This document shows, piece by piece, positions 28,497 to 37,994 of a DNA stretch of 64,000 nucleotides. The notes beneath the pieces are model-generated. The model ran no database searches. It was not told the DNA's origin and saw only the letters and a program-made list of their open reading frames with translations. The stretch is taken from positions 682,001 to 746,000 of the forward strand of contig LXWE01000001.1 in NCBI GenBank assembly GCA_001660395.1, given 5' to 3'. The DNA is from Alteromonadaceae bacterium XY-R5 (GTDB lineage: Bacteria > Pseudomonadota > Gammaproteobacteria > Enterobacterales > Alteromonadaceae). Position 1 is the stretch's first letter. The number at the start of each line of letters is the position of its first letter. The position numbers and the translations under genes were made by a program.

Positions 28497-29690
28497 TTAT
28501 CGGAATAATACTTTTTCTTTGCTAAACCAATGCACACAAAATGCCAGAAGCGCGCCCGCGATCACCATGGTGGAGAGGAAAATCGCCACCAGGGCAAAGT
28601 AGTCCATGGTGCCTTTGATCAGCTCTTTCATTGCTAACGCGACATTGGTAAGCGGTACCCAGGCCCAGCCTCCTTCCAGGCTGACGCCCGGTAAGGTCGA
28701 CAGTACCACTGGCACCACCACTAACATCACCAAAGGTCCCATATAACTTTGTGCTTCTTTAAACGAACGAGCATAGATCGACAGACTCAGCAGCAGAGCT
28801 GCGAAAATCGCGACAACGGGGATCAGCATCAAAAACATTAGCACAAAATCAATGACGCCGATTTGCCCCAAAAACTCCGACAAAAACGAAATGGCCATCC
28901 CCTGCGCTAAGCCGATGCCCCAGGCCGCCATACTAAACACCGTCAGTAATGCCGAAATGGTACCTGCCAGGCCAATGGTTAAGAACTTGCCTAACACTAG
29001 CTGGTATCTGGGAACCGGTGATAACAACAAGGTTTCCAGGGTGCCGCGCTCTTTTTCACCTGCGCCTAAATCGGTGGCTGGGAACATGGCGCCCTGCAGA
29101 CACAACAAAAACAGCACATAAGGAATAATGCCACCTATCTTCTCTCCCCAGTTTTCGCGCTTATCCGACACATCCACCTTTTCCAGCTGAATAGGTTTCA
29201 ACAATGCCTGCTGTTGCAGTTCCGATAATCCCAACTGAGCAAAACTGCTTTGCTGATAGCTCTGGCTAAACTCACTTACCAGACTGTTCACCCGTTTAAA
29301 CACTAAGTTAAGGCCGGCGTCATTCAGATACAGCTTTAATTGATTGCTACCATGGTTGAGAACATCGGCGGAATAGCCTTCTGCAATTTCCAGCACAAAA
29401 TCCAGCCGCCCGCTGTCTATCTGCGCCTTGATACTCACATCCGGTGTCAGACTCACTAGCTCAAAGCCCTCTTGCCGGGCCAGTTTATCGGTTAATTCAG
29501 GGCTAAACTGCGCGCCTATCAGGGCGTACTTTAGAACTTCGTTTTCCGCATCCTGAAAGGCCTTTGAGGTGAAATAGGTCACAGCACCAAAAATCAGTGG
29601 AAACAGTAACAACGGCAGCGCAATCATAAAAAACAGGGTTTTGCGGTCCCGCAGTAATTCACGAATTTCCTTTTTAACCACTAACCACAT
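28497..29690 (-). CDS. natB: ABC-2 type permease, NatB-like
   Basis: The start at ATG 29690 overlaps the ATPase stop as TGATG and has GGGAG upstream; the product has 397 residues. It shows an N-terminal membrane helix (TLFFMIALPLLLFPLIFG), a large extracytoplasmic loop at about 40-170, and five or six further helices in the C-terminal half, with the conserved GEKERGTLETLLLSPV block of ABC-2 permeases. The layout matches NatB, the sodium exporter permease, although many ABC-2 exporters look alike. With the adjacent ATPase it forms an inner-membrane exporter. The substrate is uncertain. Confidence 0.85.
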   Translation of the reverse strand: MWLVVKKEIRELLRDRKTLFFMIALPLLLFPLIFGAVTYFTSKAFQDAENEVLKYALIGAQFSPELTDKLARQEGFELVSLTPDVSIKAQIDSGRLDFVLEIAEGYSADVLNHGSNQLKLYLNDAGLNLVFKRVNSLVSEFSQSYQQSSFAQLGLSELQQQALLKPIQLEKVDVSDKRENWGEKIGGIIPYVLFLLCLQGAMFPATDLGAGEKERGTLETLLLSPVPRYQLVLGKFLTIGLAGTISALLTVFSMAAWGIGLAQGMAISFLSEFLGQIGVIDFVLMFLMLIPVVAIFAALLLSLSIYARSFKEAQSYMGPLVMLVVVPVVLSTLPGVSLEGGWAWVPLTNVALAMKELIKGTMDYFALVAIFLSTMVIAGALLAFCVHWFSKEKVLFR

Positions 29691-30475
29691 CAGCCTATCT
29701 CCCTTGACACTAAACAAGACAAAAATGCCTGATGCAATGACCCATCACCACATGCTCTGAATTCCGTCAGTTCACCCTCAAACTGCGTGGCTCCCTGATC
29801 GATAACAGTTACCCGATCACAGATCTCATTCACTTCATCCAGATGATGGGTTGAAAAGATCACAGGTTTGCCCTGTGCTTTGAGGCTGCGGATAAAACTT
29901 AAAACGGTTTCGGTCGCCATAATGTCCAGGCCGGTAGTGGGCTCGTCCAGAATGATCACTTCCGGCTCGTGCACTACAGTGCGGGCAATCATGGTTTTTT
30001 GCTTCATACCACTGGAATAATGTTCACTGCGCCGGTCTAAAAAACTGTCGAGTTCAAGCAAATCACTCAGTTCTTCAATGCGCTGACGGCACCTGGACTT
30101 ACTCAGGCCCTGCAAACGGCCAAAATATTCGATATTCTCACGGCCAGTTAAGCGTCCATACAATCCCGTGGCGCCAGATAAAAAGCCGATTTTGCGTCTG
30201 GCTTCAATAGGTGTATTCACCACATTCAGACCATTAATTTCGATGGTTCCCGCATCTGGTTTTAATGCTGAAGAGAGTACCCGAAGCGTGGTGGTTTTTC
30301 CGGCACCATTAGGGCCTAACAATGCCAGCACCTGTCCAGGCTGACAGGCGAAGGACACGTTCTCCACCGAATGAAAAAAGCGTCCTTTCAGGCGCGGATC
30401 CTTTTTTTCTTGTTCGCTTAGCTTTTTAGGGTTTTCAACACTAAAGCGCTTCGCCAGTTGTTTAATCTCGATCAT
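29690..30475 (-). CDS. natA: ABC transporter ATP-binding protein, NatA-like
   Basis: ATG 30475 is preferred over 30517 because AAAGG lies upstream and MIEIKQLAKRF is a typical ATPase opening; the product has 261 residues. Walker A GPNGAGKTTT, signature YSSGMKQKTMIAR, and Walker B VIILDEPTTGLD with the switch histidine in STHHLDE are all intact. A lysine-rich insert (about residues 15-35) before the first core strand is a feature of NatA-type ATPases. It powers the NatB-like permease encoded directly downstream. It is the first gene of a natA-natB-DUF1993 operon. Confidence 0.88.
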   Translation of the reverse strand: MIEIKQLAKRFSVENPKKLSEQEKKDPRLKGRFFHSVENVSFACQPGQVLALLGPNGAGKTTTLRVLSSALKPDAGTIEINGLNVVNTPIEARRKIGFLSGATGLYGRLTGRENIEYFGRLQGLSKSRCRQRIEELSDLLELDSFLDRRSEHYSSGMKQKTMIARTVVHEPEVIILDEPTTGLDIMATETVLSFIRSLKAQGKPVIFSTHHLDEVNEICDRVTVIDQGATQFEGELTEFRACGDGSLHQAFLSCLVSREIG

Positions 30476-30595
30476 TCCTTTACCTTTAAACCACTGCTGC
30501 AAGGGGGAAAATAGCATACCCTATCAAATTTCGACCAGCATAAGTGTAACAAAATACCGTCGCAGAGCGTTGCCGCTTTGGGGCTCGCATGGAGT

Positions 30596-31303
30596 ATGTA
30601 CCAAGTGGAAACCGTGTTAAATCCGATTCAGGCCTGCAAAGACGTTTTTATCAAACCGAATCGGGTATTTGCCACCATTAAAGTGCGTGAGAACTGGTCC
30701 TGGTTCCCGTTTATCATTGTGGTGGTAATGGGCATTCTGCCCACCTACTTATATTTCCATCAAGTGGATTTTGACTGGTACAAAAATGTTGTGGTCAATG
30801 CCAGCTTACAGAATGTCAGTCCGGCTGAGCGCAAGGCCATGTTTGACCAGCTCACCCTTGAGAACACACAATTTTTCACTATCGTTGGCATTAGTTTCAG
30901 CTATGTCATTGTCAATGCCATTCTGGCCATATACCTGCACCTGGCCACCAAATCTGATGCCGAAAATGTACAGGGATTCAGCGATTGGTACGGCTTTACC
31001 TGGTGGACCTCCATGCCAGTAGTATTTGCCAGTGTTGCCAGTCTACTGGTGCTGCTGATCGCCGGCAGCCCACAATTGGCGCCAGATACTTTGCACATTA
31101 CTTCACTGGCTTGGTGGGTAGGTTCAGAGCAAGGGGATGCCATGTACAACCTGCTAAGTAGCCTGCGACTGGAATCTTTGTGGAGCATTTACCTAATTGC
31201 GGTAGGCATCAGCCAGTGGACTCGCATTAGCGCACGTAACGCCTTTATTATCGCTTCTGTACCATTTGCAGTGGTATGGGTGGTTTGGGCGCTGTTTTTC
31301 TAG
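30596..31303 (+). CDS. YIP1 family membrane protein
   Basis: The product is about 235 residues with a conserved opening VLNPIQACKDVF, IKPNRVFATI and ENWSWFPF, and five hydrophobic helices. These match bacterial YIP1-family proteins, which are inner-membrane proteins of unknown role. The start is uncertain. ATG 30596 is used; GGAG lies only 1 base ahead of it, whereas the same GGAG is 10 bases before GTG 30605, which would begin VETVLNP. It is divergent from natA, with about 120 bases between. Confidence 0.78.
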   Translation: MYQVETVLNPIQACKDVFIKPNRVFATIKVRENWSWFPFIIVVVMGILPTYLYFHQVDFDWYKNVVVNASLQNVSPAERKAMFDQLTLENTQFFTIVGISFSYVIVNAILAIYLHLATKSDAENVQGFSDWYGFTWWTSMPVVFASVASLLVLLIAGSPQLAPDTLHITSLAWWVGSEQGDAMYNLLSSLRLESLWSIYLIAVGISQWTRISARNAFIIASVPFAVVWVVWALFF

Positions 31304-31338
31304 CACCCAGAATACGTTTGCGAACCCAATCACGACGA

Positions 31339-32187
31339 TTACACCGTACTTTGCGATGCCTGTGGTTTCGGTCTGAAATAGTCAGTATTGGTATAAAAGT
31401 CTGGATCCTGATTTTGCGGCCACCAGCCCGGAATCCCAAGCAAGGGTAGCGGCTTCAGTGGTTTAGGTAAATTAAAACTGCCTGCCTGAACATGTTGTGT
31501 GACAAAAGCCTTATCTAAATACGCATACTGTTGTGCCAGCGACATTTGCCAGAATGTCGCTTCCACTTTGACCCCCAACCATTTTCCTGTGAGACCTGTA
31601 AAGGGATTGAGCAGCATTTCCAGATTGGCATGACCAAAGCAAAATGCATCTATTTGTTGCCCCCAGCGAGGTCGCTGCGCAATAAAGCTATCTTGCCACT
31701 GATGTTCCGCCAGAGCCTGAATATCCTGCTCATCCTCATAAGCCAGGATCACACCGCACTCATCAAAGTGGGTAATGTGATTGCGTCTGCGAGTACGTGG
31801 CGATAGACCGTGTTGACTAATATCGTCAATATGCAATCGATTCAGGGCCTGCTTGCTTTGCGGGAACAACATCCAGATCAGGGCATTAAAAAAGTCATGC
31901 CAGTTATCACAGCGGGTGGGAACTTTATGCTCCTGAAACACGATTTGTTCATAATACCCATCGTGATGAGCCATAGACTGTTGCGTCACAAATTCAGGAA
32001 ACACTGCCCCAGACAGCGTCAGCGTATTCGCCATCTGATTTAATCCGCTGGCATTTGGCCAATGTTTAAATTCAGAAAACCCAAAAAGTTCAATTAGTTG
32101 CCTAAACGGGATGAGTTCAGACTGCACCTGTAAAGGCGTCAGCCAGAAGGCATTCGGGTGGGATAATTGATACAGCGAATAAGACAA
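31339..32187 (-). CDS. DUF3025 domain-containing protein
   Basis: The 282-residue soluble protein shows DUF3025 features: NWHDFFNALIWMLFPQSKQALN, RTRRRNHITHFDECG with conserved histidines and an acidic stretch, and the C-terminal GIPGWWPQN. Function is unknown for the whole family, which occurs in Proteobacteria. No signal peptide is visible. The gene is convergent with the YIP1 gene and divergent from the M28 peptidase gene. Confidence 0.85.
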   Translation of the reverse strand: MSYSLYQLSHPNAFWLTPLQVQSELIPFRQLIELFGFSEFKHWPNASGLNQMANTLTLSGAVFPEFVTQQSMAHHDGYYEQIVFQEHKVPTRCDNWHDFFNALIWMLFPQSKQALNRLHIDDISQHGLSPRTRRRNHITHFDECGVILAYEDEQDIQALAEHQWQDSFIAQRPRWGQQIDAFCFGHANLEMLLNPFTGLTGKWLGVKVEATFWQMSLAQQYAYLDKAFVTQHVQAGSFNLPKPLKPLPLLGIPGWWPQNQDPDFYTNTDYFRPKPQASQSTV

Positions 32188-32254
32188 GTGAACTAGAGCC
32201 TGTTTGCAGATTTACCTATACTGGTGCGGATTGTAAAACAACAAGAGTAATAAG

Positions 32255-33895
32255 ATGTATAAAAAACTCGCTTACCCTCTGGGTTTGGCCGCTGTTACCC
32301 TAATCACTGCCTGTGCCAGCCATACAGAGACAGCAAAACAGCCCAGCAATTTTGTTGAGGCATATAACGGCATCTCTAGCGACGAACTGAAGCAACACAC
32401 AAAAGTACTGGCATCAGACGAATTTGAAGGGCGTTTACCTACGACAGCAGGTGAAGAAAAAACGCTGGATTATCTGGTTAGCAACTTCAAAGCCCTGGGC
32501 TATCTGCCAGGCAATGGTGACAGCTATCTGCAACCGGTTGAGTTGATGGAAATCACCGCTGATCCAGATATGCACCTGAGCATGGGCAGCCACACCTTTG
32601 ATTATCAAAAGGACATGGTCGCATCGACGAAACGCGAGAAGACTCAGGTGAACCTGAAAGACTCTGATATTGTGTTTGTTGGCTATGGTGTGAATGCGCC
32701 TGAATACGGCTGGAACGATTACGAAGGCCTGGACGTAAAAGGCAAAACCGTCGTGATTCTGGTCAACGATCCTGGTTTTGAGAACCCGGAAAGCGGTAAA
32801 TTCCAGGGTAAAACCATGACCTATTACGGTCGCTGGACCTACAAATATGAAGAAGCCAGCCGTCAGGGTGCCGAAGCAGCGATTATCGTGCACGAAACTG
32901 AACCAGCTTCTTACGGCTGGTCTGTGGTTGCTAACAGCTGGAGCGGCCCACAGTATAGCCTGGTGACTGATAACGGTGGTGCAGATCGTGTTGCCGTAGA
33001 AGGCTGGGTAAGCCTGGATGCAGCTAAAAAAGTCTTTGCAGAAGCGGGCTTAGATTTTGCTGCTGAAAAACAACACGCTATGCAGGGGCCTTACCATAAA
33101 GCCCTGAACCTTAAGGCTTCAGTGACAGTTAACAGTAGCCTGAAAAAGTCTACCAGTCACAACGTCATTGCTACCCTGCCTGGCTCAGTGCACCCAGATG
33201 AACATGTGATTTTCACTGCGCACTGGGATCACTTAGGCAGCGATCCAAACAAAAAAGGCGATCATATCTATAACGGTGCCCACGATAACGCGACGGGAAC
33301 TGCTGCCAGCATCGTCATGGCCAAAGCCTTCGCAGCCTTGGATCAGCGCCCAGCCCGCTCGACAACCTTCCTGATGGTTACTGCGGAAGAACAAGGACTA
33401 CTGGGATCTCAGTACTATGCTGAACATCCAGTCATTCCTCTGGACAAAACCGTGGCTAACCTGAACATGGATGCCATGAACGTACTAGGTGCCACCAAAG
33501 ATGTATCCGTAATTGGTATGGGTAAATCTGAACTTGAAAAATATCTGGCCAAAGCGACTGCCCGTCAGGGTCGTGAACTGGTGCAGGAACACCGTCCGGA
33601 AGCAGGTTACTACTACCGTTCAGATCACTTCAGCTTCGCTAAAAAAGGCGTACCAGCCTTATATGCAGAAGGTGGAGATGAACCTGCTAACGAAGAAATG
33701 GCCAAATACCGTAAACGTGCCAACGTTATCGTAACCGGCTGCTACCACCAGGTATGTGATGAATATCGCGAAAACTGGGATTTCTCTGGCGTACGCGAAG
33801 ATACCCAAATGTTCTTCGAAGTGGGTTACGACCTGGTCACTTCTGATGACTGGCCGAAATGGAACCCGAGCAGCGAATTTCAGCGCAATAAATAA
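32255..33895 (+). CDS. M28 family metallopeptidase lipoprotein
   Basis: The 546-residue protein starts with a lipoprotein signal peptide ending LITAC (cysteine near residue 20). A protease-associated (PA) insert spans about residues 110-260. The M28 catalytic domain follows, with the dinuclear zinc ligands: TAHWDHLG, GAHDNATG, TAEEQGLLGS, NMDAMN and RSDHFSF. M28 enzymes are aminopeptidases or carboxypeptidases; this one should work at the cell envelope, releasing amino acids from peptides. The gene stands alone and ends with a weak terminator. Confidence 0.93.
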   Translation: MYKKLAYPLGLAAVTLITACASHTETAKQPSNFVEAYNGISSDELKQHTKVLASDEFEGRLPTTAGEEKTLDYLVSNFKALGYLPGNGDSYLQPVELMEITADPDMHLSMGSHTFDYQKDMVASTKREKTQVNLKDSDIVFVGYGVNAPEYGWNDYEGLDVKGKTVVILVNDPGFENPESGKFQGKTMTYYGRWTYKYEEASRQGAEAAIIVHETEPASYGWSVVANSWSGPQYSLVTDNGGADRVAVEGWVSLDAAKKVFAEAGLDFAAEKQHAMQGPYHKALNLKASVTVNSSLKKSTSHNVIATLPGSVHPDEHVIFTAHWDHLGSDPNKKGDHIYNGAHDNATGTAASIVMAKAFAALDQRPARSTTFLMVTAEEQGLLGSQYYAEHPVIPLDKTVANLNMDAMNVLGATKDVSVIGMGKSELEKYLAKATARQGRELVQEHRPEAGYYYRSDHFSFAKKGVPALYAEGGDEPANEEMAKYRKRANVIVTGCYHQVCDEYRENWDFSGVREDTQMFFEVGYDLVTSDDWPKWNPSSEFQRNK

Positions 33896-33915
33896 GCAAT
33901 CATTTACCTCATCCC

Positions 33916-33940
33916 AAAGGCCGTCGATATGATGGCCTTT
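33916..33940 (+). terminator. Weak terminator after M28 peptidase gene
   Basis: AAAGGCC (33916-33922) pairs with GGCCTTT (33934-33940) around an 11-base loop, followed by CTTTC. The short stem and poor T-run make it a moderate candidate. Confidence 0.6.
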
Positions 33941-34097
33941 CTTTCATCTGATTATAAAAACACCAATCTGAAATATTTGTCCTAAACCGCATTGCGTTTG
34001 GCTTGGCTTATTCCTAACTGTTGCAAAAAAATGCCGCTTTATCCCTTGCTTTTTTTTGTCAGGCTGGCACATTCAGGGGGCGGGTGAAAACGGACAT

Positions 34098-34149
34098 CTG
34101 TTATCCAACAGACTGCACCCTAGATGAAGACAGAACGATTATCTGTCTT
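34098..34149 (+). promoter_or_regulatory. Two hairpins in the asnB leader
   Basis: CTGTT (34098-34102) pairs with AACAG (34107-34111), and AAGACAGA (34127-34134) pairs with TCTGTCTT (34142-34149). Both lie within 92 bases of the asnB start. They may shape the leader RNA or form protein-binding sites. No attenuator leader peptide was seen. Confidence 0.4.
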
Positions 34150-34189
34150 TCCAAAAGAATGAAAATTGCAACAAGAGAGTAACCTATAT

Positions 34190-35857
34190 ATGTGCGGTAT
34201 TTTCGGCATTCTGGACATCAAAACTGATGCTTCAGAACTTAGGACACAAGCGTTAGAGCTTTCCAAGTTGCTGCGTCATCGCGGCCCTGACTGGTCAGGT
34301 ATTTGGAATAATAATAACGCCATTCTATGTCACGAGCGTTTAGCTATCGTTGACGTAGATAATGGTGCCCAACCTTTAATCAGCCGAAATAATAATAATA
34401 TCCTCGCAGTTAACGGTGAAATCTATAACCACAAGGCACTGGAAAAGAATCTGGCGGAGCCTTACGATTTTAAAACTCACTCTGACTGTGAGGTAATCCT
34501 GCCGCTTTATCAACAACGCGGTGTGGACTTTATTGATGATCTGCAGGGCATGTTTGCGTTTGTTTTGTATGATCAAGAACAGGATGCTTACCTGATTGCC
34601 CGTGACCACGTGGGTATTATCCCGCTGTACACAGGTTACGATGAGCACGGTAACTTCTATGTGGCCTCTGAGATGAAAGCTCTGGCCCCAGTATGTAAAA
34701 CCATTAAAGAATTCCCCCCAGGGCATTACCTGTGGAGCAAAACCGGCGAGCTGACCAAATACTATCAGCGCGACTGGATGAGCTATGACAATGTCAAAGA
34801 CAACCATTCAAGCCTCGAAGAGTTGAAAGAAGCCTTTGAGAAATCAGTGAAATCTCACCTGATGTCAGACGTACCTTACGGTGTGTTGCTGTCTGGTGGC
34901 CTGGACTCTTCTCTGGTATCCGCCGTTGCGGCTAAATACGTGGCTAAGCGTATTGAAGACGAAGATAAATCTGATGCATGGTGGCCTCGTCTGCACTCAT
35001 TTGCCGTAGGCCTGGAAGGTGCGCCAGATTTAATCGCAGCGCGTAAAGTTGCGGATATGATTGGCACTGTTCACCATGAAGTGTATTTCACCATCCAGGA
35101 AGGCATCGATGCCATTCGTGAGGTGATTTATCACTTGGAAACCTATGATGTCACCACCATCCGAGCATCTACTCCTATGTACCTGATGAGCCGTAAAATC
35201 AAGGCCATGGGTATCAAAATGGTACTGTCAGGAGAAGGTTCAGATGAAATCTTTGGTGGCTATCTGTATTTCCATAAAGCGCCAAACGCTAAAGAATTCC
35301 ACGAAGAGACTCTGCGCAAGCTGGACCGTCTGCACATGTTTGACTGTGCCCGAGCCAACAAAGCAACCTGTGCATGGGGTGTGGAAGCCCGCGTACCATT
35401 CTTAGATAAAGAGTTTATGGATGTGGCTATGCGCCTGAACCCTCAGGACAAAATGTGTCTTGATGGCAAAATGGAAAAGTGGATCCTGCGTAAAGCCTTC
35501 GACAATGGCGATTACCTGCCAGCCGAAGTCTTATGGCGTCAGAAAGAGCAATTTAGCGACGGCGTAGGCTATTCCTGGATTGACTCACTCAAAGCCTACG
35601 TTGAAGAGCAAGTGACAGATCAGCAACTGGCCACCGCGGAATTCCGCTTCCCGGTCAATACACCGGATACCAAAGAAGGCTATTTCTTCCGCACTATCTT
35701 TGAAAGCTACTATCCACAAGAAACGGCTGCGAAGTGTGTACCTGGTGGTAAGTCTATCGCCTGTAGTACGGTTGAAGCCCTGGAATGGGATGAAAGCTTC
35801 AAAAATAACGCCGATCCATCTGGTCGCGCCATGGCGTCTGTCCACGGCAAGCAATAA
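34190..35857 (+). CDS. asnB: Asparagine synthase B (glutamine-hydrolysing)
   Basis: The start must be ATG 34190, because class II amidotransferases need Cys2 as N-terminal nucleophile after removal of Met; here it reads MCGIFGIL. The product has 555 residues, against 554 in E. coli. The glutaminase domain (about 1-200) shows the RHRGPDWSG and NGEIYNH segments. The synthetase domain has the PP-loop SGGLDSSL (about residues 232-239) and LSGEGSDEIFGGY. It makes asparagine from aspartate, glutamine and ATP in the cytoplasm. Two tRNA-Asn genes lie 9 kb away, probably by chance. Confidence 0.97.
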   Translation: MCGIFGILDIKTDASELRTQALELSKLLRHRGPDWSGIWNNNNAILCHERLAIVDVDNGAQPLISRNNNNILAVNGEIYNHKALEKNLAEPYDFKTHSDCEVILPLYQQRGVDFIDDLQGMFAFVLYDQEQDAYLIARDHVGIIPLYTGYDEHGNFYVASEMKALAPVCKTIKEFPPGHYLWSKTGELTKYYQRDWMSYDNVKDNHSSLEELKEAFEKSVKSHLMSDVPYGVLLSGGLDSSLVSAVAAKYVAKRIEDEDKSDAWWPRLHSFAVGLEGAPDLIAARKVADMIGTVHHEVYFTIQEGIDAIREVIYHLETYDVTTIRASTPMYLMSRKIKAMGIKMVLSGEGSDEIFGGYLYFHKAPNAKEFHEETLRKLDRLHMFDCARANKATCAWGVEARVPFLDKEFMDVAMRLNPQDKMCLDGKMEKWILRKAFDNGDYLPAEVLWRQKEQFSDGVGYSWIDSLKAYVEEQVTDQQLATAEFRFPVNTPDTKEGYFFRTIFESYYPQETAAKCVPGGKSIACSTVEALEWDESFKNNADPSGRAMASVHGKQ

Positions 35858-35862
35858 CGCTC

Positions 35863-35890
35863 AAAAAAGCCACCTACGGGTGGCTTTTTT
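35863..35890. terminator. Bidirectional terminator after asnB
   Basis: GCCACC (35869-35874), loop TACG, GGTGGC (35879-35884), flanked by A6 and T6. It serves asnB and the convergent gene ending at 35896. Confidence 0.94.
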
Positions 35891-35895
35891 ATGAC

Positions 35896-36774
35896 CTAAT
35901 AACGCTGGTCTGCATTACGTGTGGTTACGGGTTTGTACCAGAGTTCGGGTCGTTCTAACGGGGTGTCATCCGGCAATAACGGGTTGTTTAATTCAAAAAC
36001 CCGTCTTTGGGTCATACGTGCTTTTTCCAGCACAGGTCCATACGTTTGTTCAAACAAGGTATCAAAACTGCCATCTGCAATGGCGCGCTCCAGGCCTGTT
36101 TCAATTAACTTAGCCAGGGTTTTATTTTTCTTGTTTACGAAAAAGTACATGGCCGTTGGGTAACTGACCGCCAGACGTGTATCCAGTTCACAACAGGATT
36201 GGATCGCCGGGGAATCCAGTTCTCCCCATACTTCAATCACCGAACGAGGAAAGAAATCCCCTACCCTTTGCTGCAACAGCCGAAACAGCTGACCATATTC
36301 ATTCCCAGTGATCACCTTAAAGCCATTTGCCTGTAAGATTCGGGTGTCGGGCCAATCCTTACCCTGCACAGGCGAAAAGTGCCGCAGCTGTTCTAGTGTA
36401 TTAGTTTTATCCAGAATACCAGCATGCTCGGCTGGCACCAGAAACAAACGCCAGCCAATTAGGCCCTTATAAATTGGGATCCGGATCGGATGCAGATTAC
36501 TTTCCCGCTGTCGGTCAGTCATACTCCAAACCAGATTAATCTCACGATTCTCCTCTAGTTGCTGTAATGCCCGTCCCTGCATCAAAATACGCTCAGATTG
36601 CATCAGACTGTATTTCACCCCGGTTTTTTCAAGAGCCAGAGTCAGCAGTGCCACCGGATACTGATAGCGTTGATCAAACTCGGTCAACGGCCGCGGATAG
36701 GTAATGGTCCAATTAGCACACAGACCACTCTGGCTGAGGCAGCTCAATACGCAAATACAGGCAAAGCGCAACAT
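35896..36774 (-). CDS. Periplasmic solute-binding-like protein
   Basis: The 292-residue protein has a signal peptide (CICVLSCLSQSGLCA, cleavage near residue 20) and a two-lobed binding-protein fold by pattern. The segments RILMQGRALQQLEENREINLVWSM, LIGWRLFLV and FDTLFEQTYGPVLEKA resemble the family 3 extracellular binding domain found in amino-acid-binding and sensor proteins. There is no transporter gene nearby, so it may be an orphan sensor or an enzyme-like protein. It follows the 136-residue hypothetical gene by 4 bases and probably shares its transcript with queE. The ligand is unknown. Confidence 0.7.
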   Translation of the reverse strand: MLRFACICVLSCLSQSGLCANWTITYPRPLTEFDQRYQYPVALLTLALEKTGVKYSLMQSERILMQGRALQQLEENREINLVWSMTDRQRESNLHPIRIPIYKGLIGWRLFLVPAEHAGILDKTNTLEQLRHFSPVQGKDWPDTRILQANGFKVITGNEYGQLFRLLQQRVGDFFPRSVIEVWGELDSPAIQSCCELDTRLAVSYPTAMYFFVNKKNKTLAKLIETGLERAIADGSFDTLFEQTYGPVLEKARMTQRRVFELNNPLLPDDTPLERPELWYKPVTTRNADQRY

Positions 36775-36778
36775 TAGC

Positions 36779-37189
36779 CTAGCCTTTTTCCATTAAACGA
36801 TTAAAGCCAGCATCATCCTGATCTACCACAACCACCATCACTTTTAATCCTGTTTCGCCAATTTGCAGTGTGTAGGAGCAACAAATGTCATGCAGCACAT
36901 CATCGTTTTGATCATAGACTCGCCAACTGAGGTAGCAAAAACGCATATTTTCGGAGAGTTTTAGCGTGGAATGAATTTGGGCCTGACAACGCGCGCCATT
37001 AAAACTGCGGTAATAGGCATTTAAGCCTGCACAATAATCCGCCACATCACCAGCAGAAGAGCACACCCGCCTTTGTTTTTGATACATGATCACCAGAGGC
37101 ACCCGGTAAAACTCCACCAGAGGGATTTGCCCGTCATCCATCAACGCCTGGCCCATGTAATCAAAAAACTCGTCCAGTGAGACAAGCAT
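36779..37189 (-). CDS. Hypothetical protein, 136 residues
   Basis: I do not recognise this gene. The protein is soluble, with no signal peptide, four cysteines besides a CC pair (DICCSYTL), and alternating helices and strands ending in a hydrophobic strand LKVMVVVVDQDD. The fold order (N-terminal helices, then beta-rich half) would fit an NTF2-like protein, but this is a guess. It lies 17 bases after queE and 4 bases before the binding-protein gene, so it is likely co-transcribed with both. Confidence 0.65.
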   Translation of the reverse strand: MLVSLDEFFDYMGQALMDDGQIPLVEFYRVPLVIMYQKQRRVCSSAGDVADYCAGLNAYYRSFNGARCQAQIHSTLKLSENMRFCYLSWRVYDQNDDVLHDICCSYTLQIGETGLKVMVVVVDQDDAGFNRLMEKG

Positions 37190-37206
37190 GCCCTAACCTA
37201 TTGTTG

Positions 37207-37890
37207 TTATTCGATTCCTATAAACTTATGTGTTTGCAGCGATAAACGCCAGTTTCTGGCAATACAAGTTGAAACCGCCAGCTCCGTCGCCCGTCTCTGC
37301 TGACTAATTGGCTGCAAATAAACCAGCGGTTGTGGTTTGTCTTTAATGCGCGCCAACAAGGCATCCAGTTCCTCGATATGCTTTTCCATCGCTACCGGAT
37401 GTTTGATTTCATCGGCGCGTTCAAGCGCGCTGGTCAGGATCTCATATCCGCCTTTCATCTCAACTTTGGGTGATACTGTCACCCAGGTATCAGGATGAGT
37501 CAGCACTTCAAAGGTGCCACTGGTTTCAATAGCGACCGAATAGCCATTGGCAATGAGCAACGCAGATACAGGACGCAAATCATACATGCATGGTTCACCA
37601 CCGGTCAGAATCACTTTTTTAGCAGTGTAGCCATGGTCTTTAAACAACGTCAGGATATCTTCCGCTGTCATTGCTGCCCAATGCTCAGATTCCTGCTGCT
37701 TTTGCATCAAGGTACCAGTACTGACTAACAATTCATCTTTTATCTCCCAGGTATGTTTGGTGTCACACCAGGCACAACCGACAGGGCAACCTTGCAAACG
37801 AACAAAAATACTGGGAATACCTGTATGTGCGCCTTCGCCCTGGATAGATTCAAAGATTTCATTAATTTTGTACGTCACTTGCGAGCTCAA
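37207..37890 (-). CDS. queE: 7-carboxy-7-deazaguanine synthase QueE
   Basis: The reading frame opens at 37962, but I place the start at TTG 37890: AGAGG lies 7 bases ahead, and the 227-residue product then begins just before YKINEIFESIQGEG, as in E. coli QueE (223 residues). The radical-SAM cysteines are in CPVGCAWC (CX3CX2C), preceded by IFVRLQGC, and ILTGGEPCMYDL follows. The enzyme converts 6-carboxytetrahydropterin to 7-carboxy-7-deazaguanine in queuosine biosynthesis. It is divergent from queC, the next enzyme in the pathway. ATG 37914 remains possible. Confidence 0.93.
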   Translation of the reverse strand: MSSQVTYKINEIFESIQGEGAHTGIPSIFVRLQGCPVGCAWCDTKHTWEIKDELLVSTGTLMQKQQESEHWAAMTAEDILTLFKDHGYTAKKVILTGGEPCMYDLRPVSALLIANGYSVAIETSGTFEVLTHPDTWVTVSPKVEMKGGYEILTSALERADEIKHPVAMEKHIEELDALLARIKDKPQPLVYLQPISQQRRATELAVSTCIARNWRLSLQTHKFIGIE

Positions 37891-37994
37891 TTTAGCGCCT
37901 CTTTTCTGGAACATGGACAGGCCATTGGGAATTTTGTGGCAGATACCGTAAAATCCCGCCATTAATTATCACAGATTATAAAGAAGGCTGCGGT

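Noticed and set aside
37891-37994. preQ1 riboswitch between queE and queC
   Set aside because: The short gap has no recognisable preQ1 aptamer pattern, and the E. coli-type genes are usually without one.
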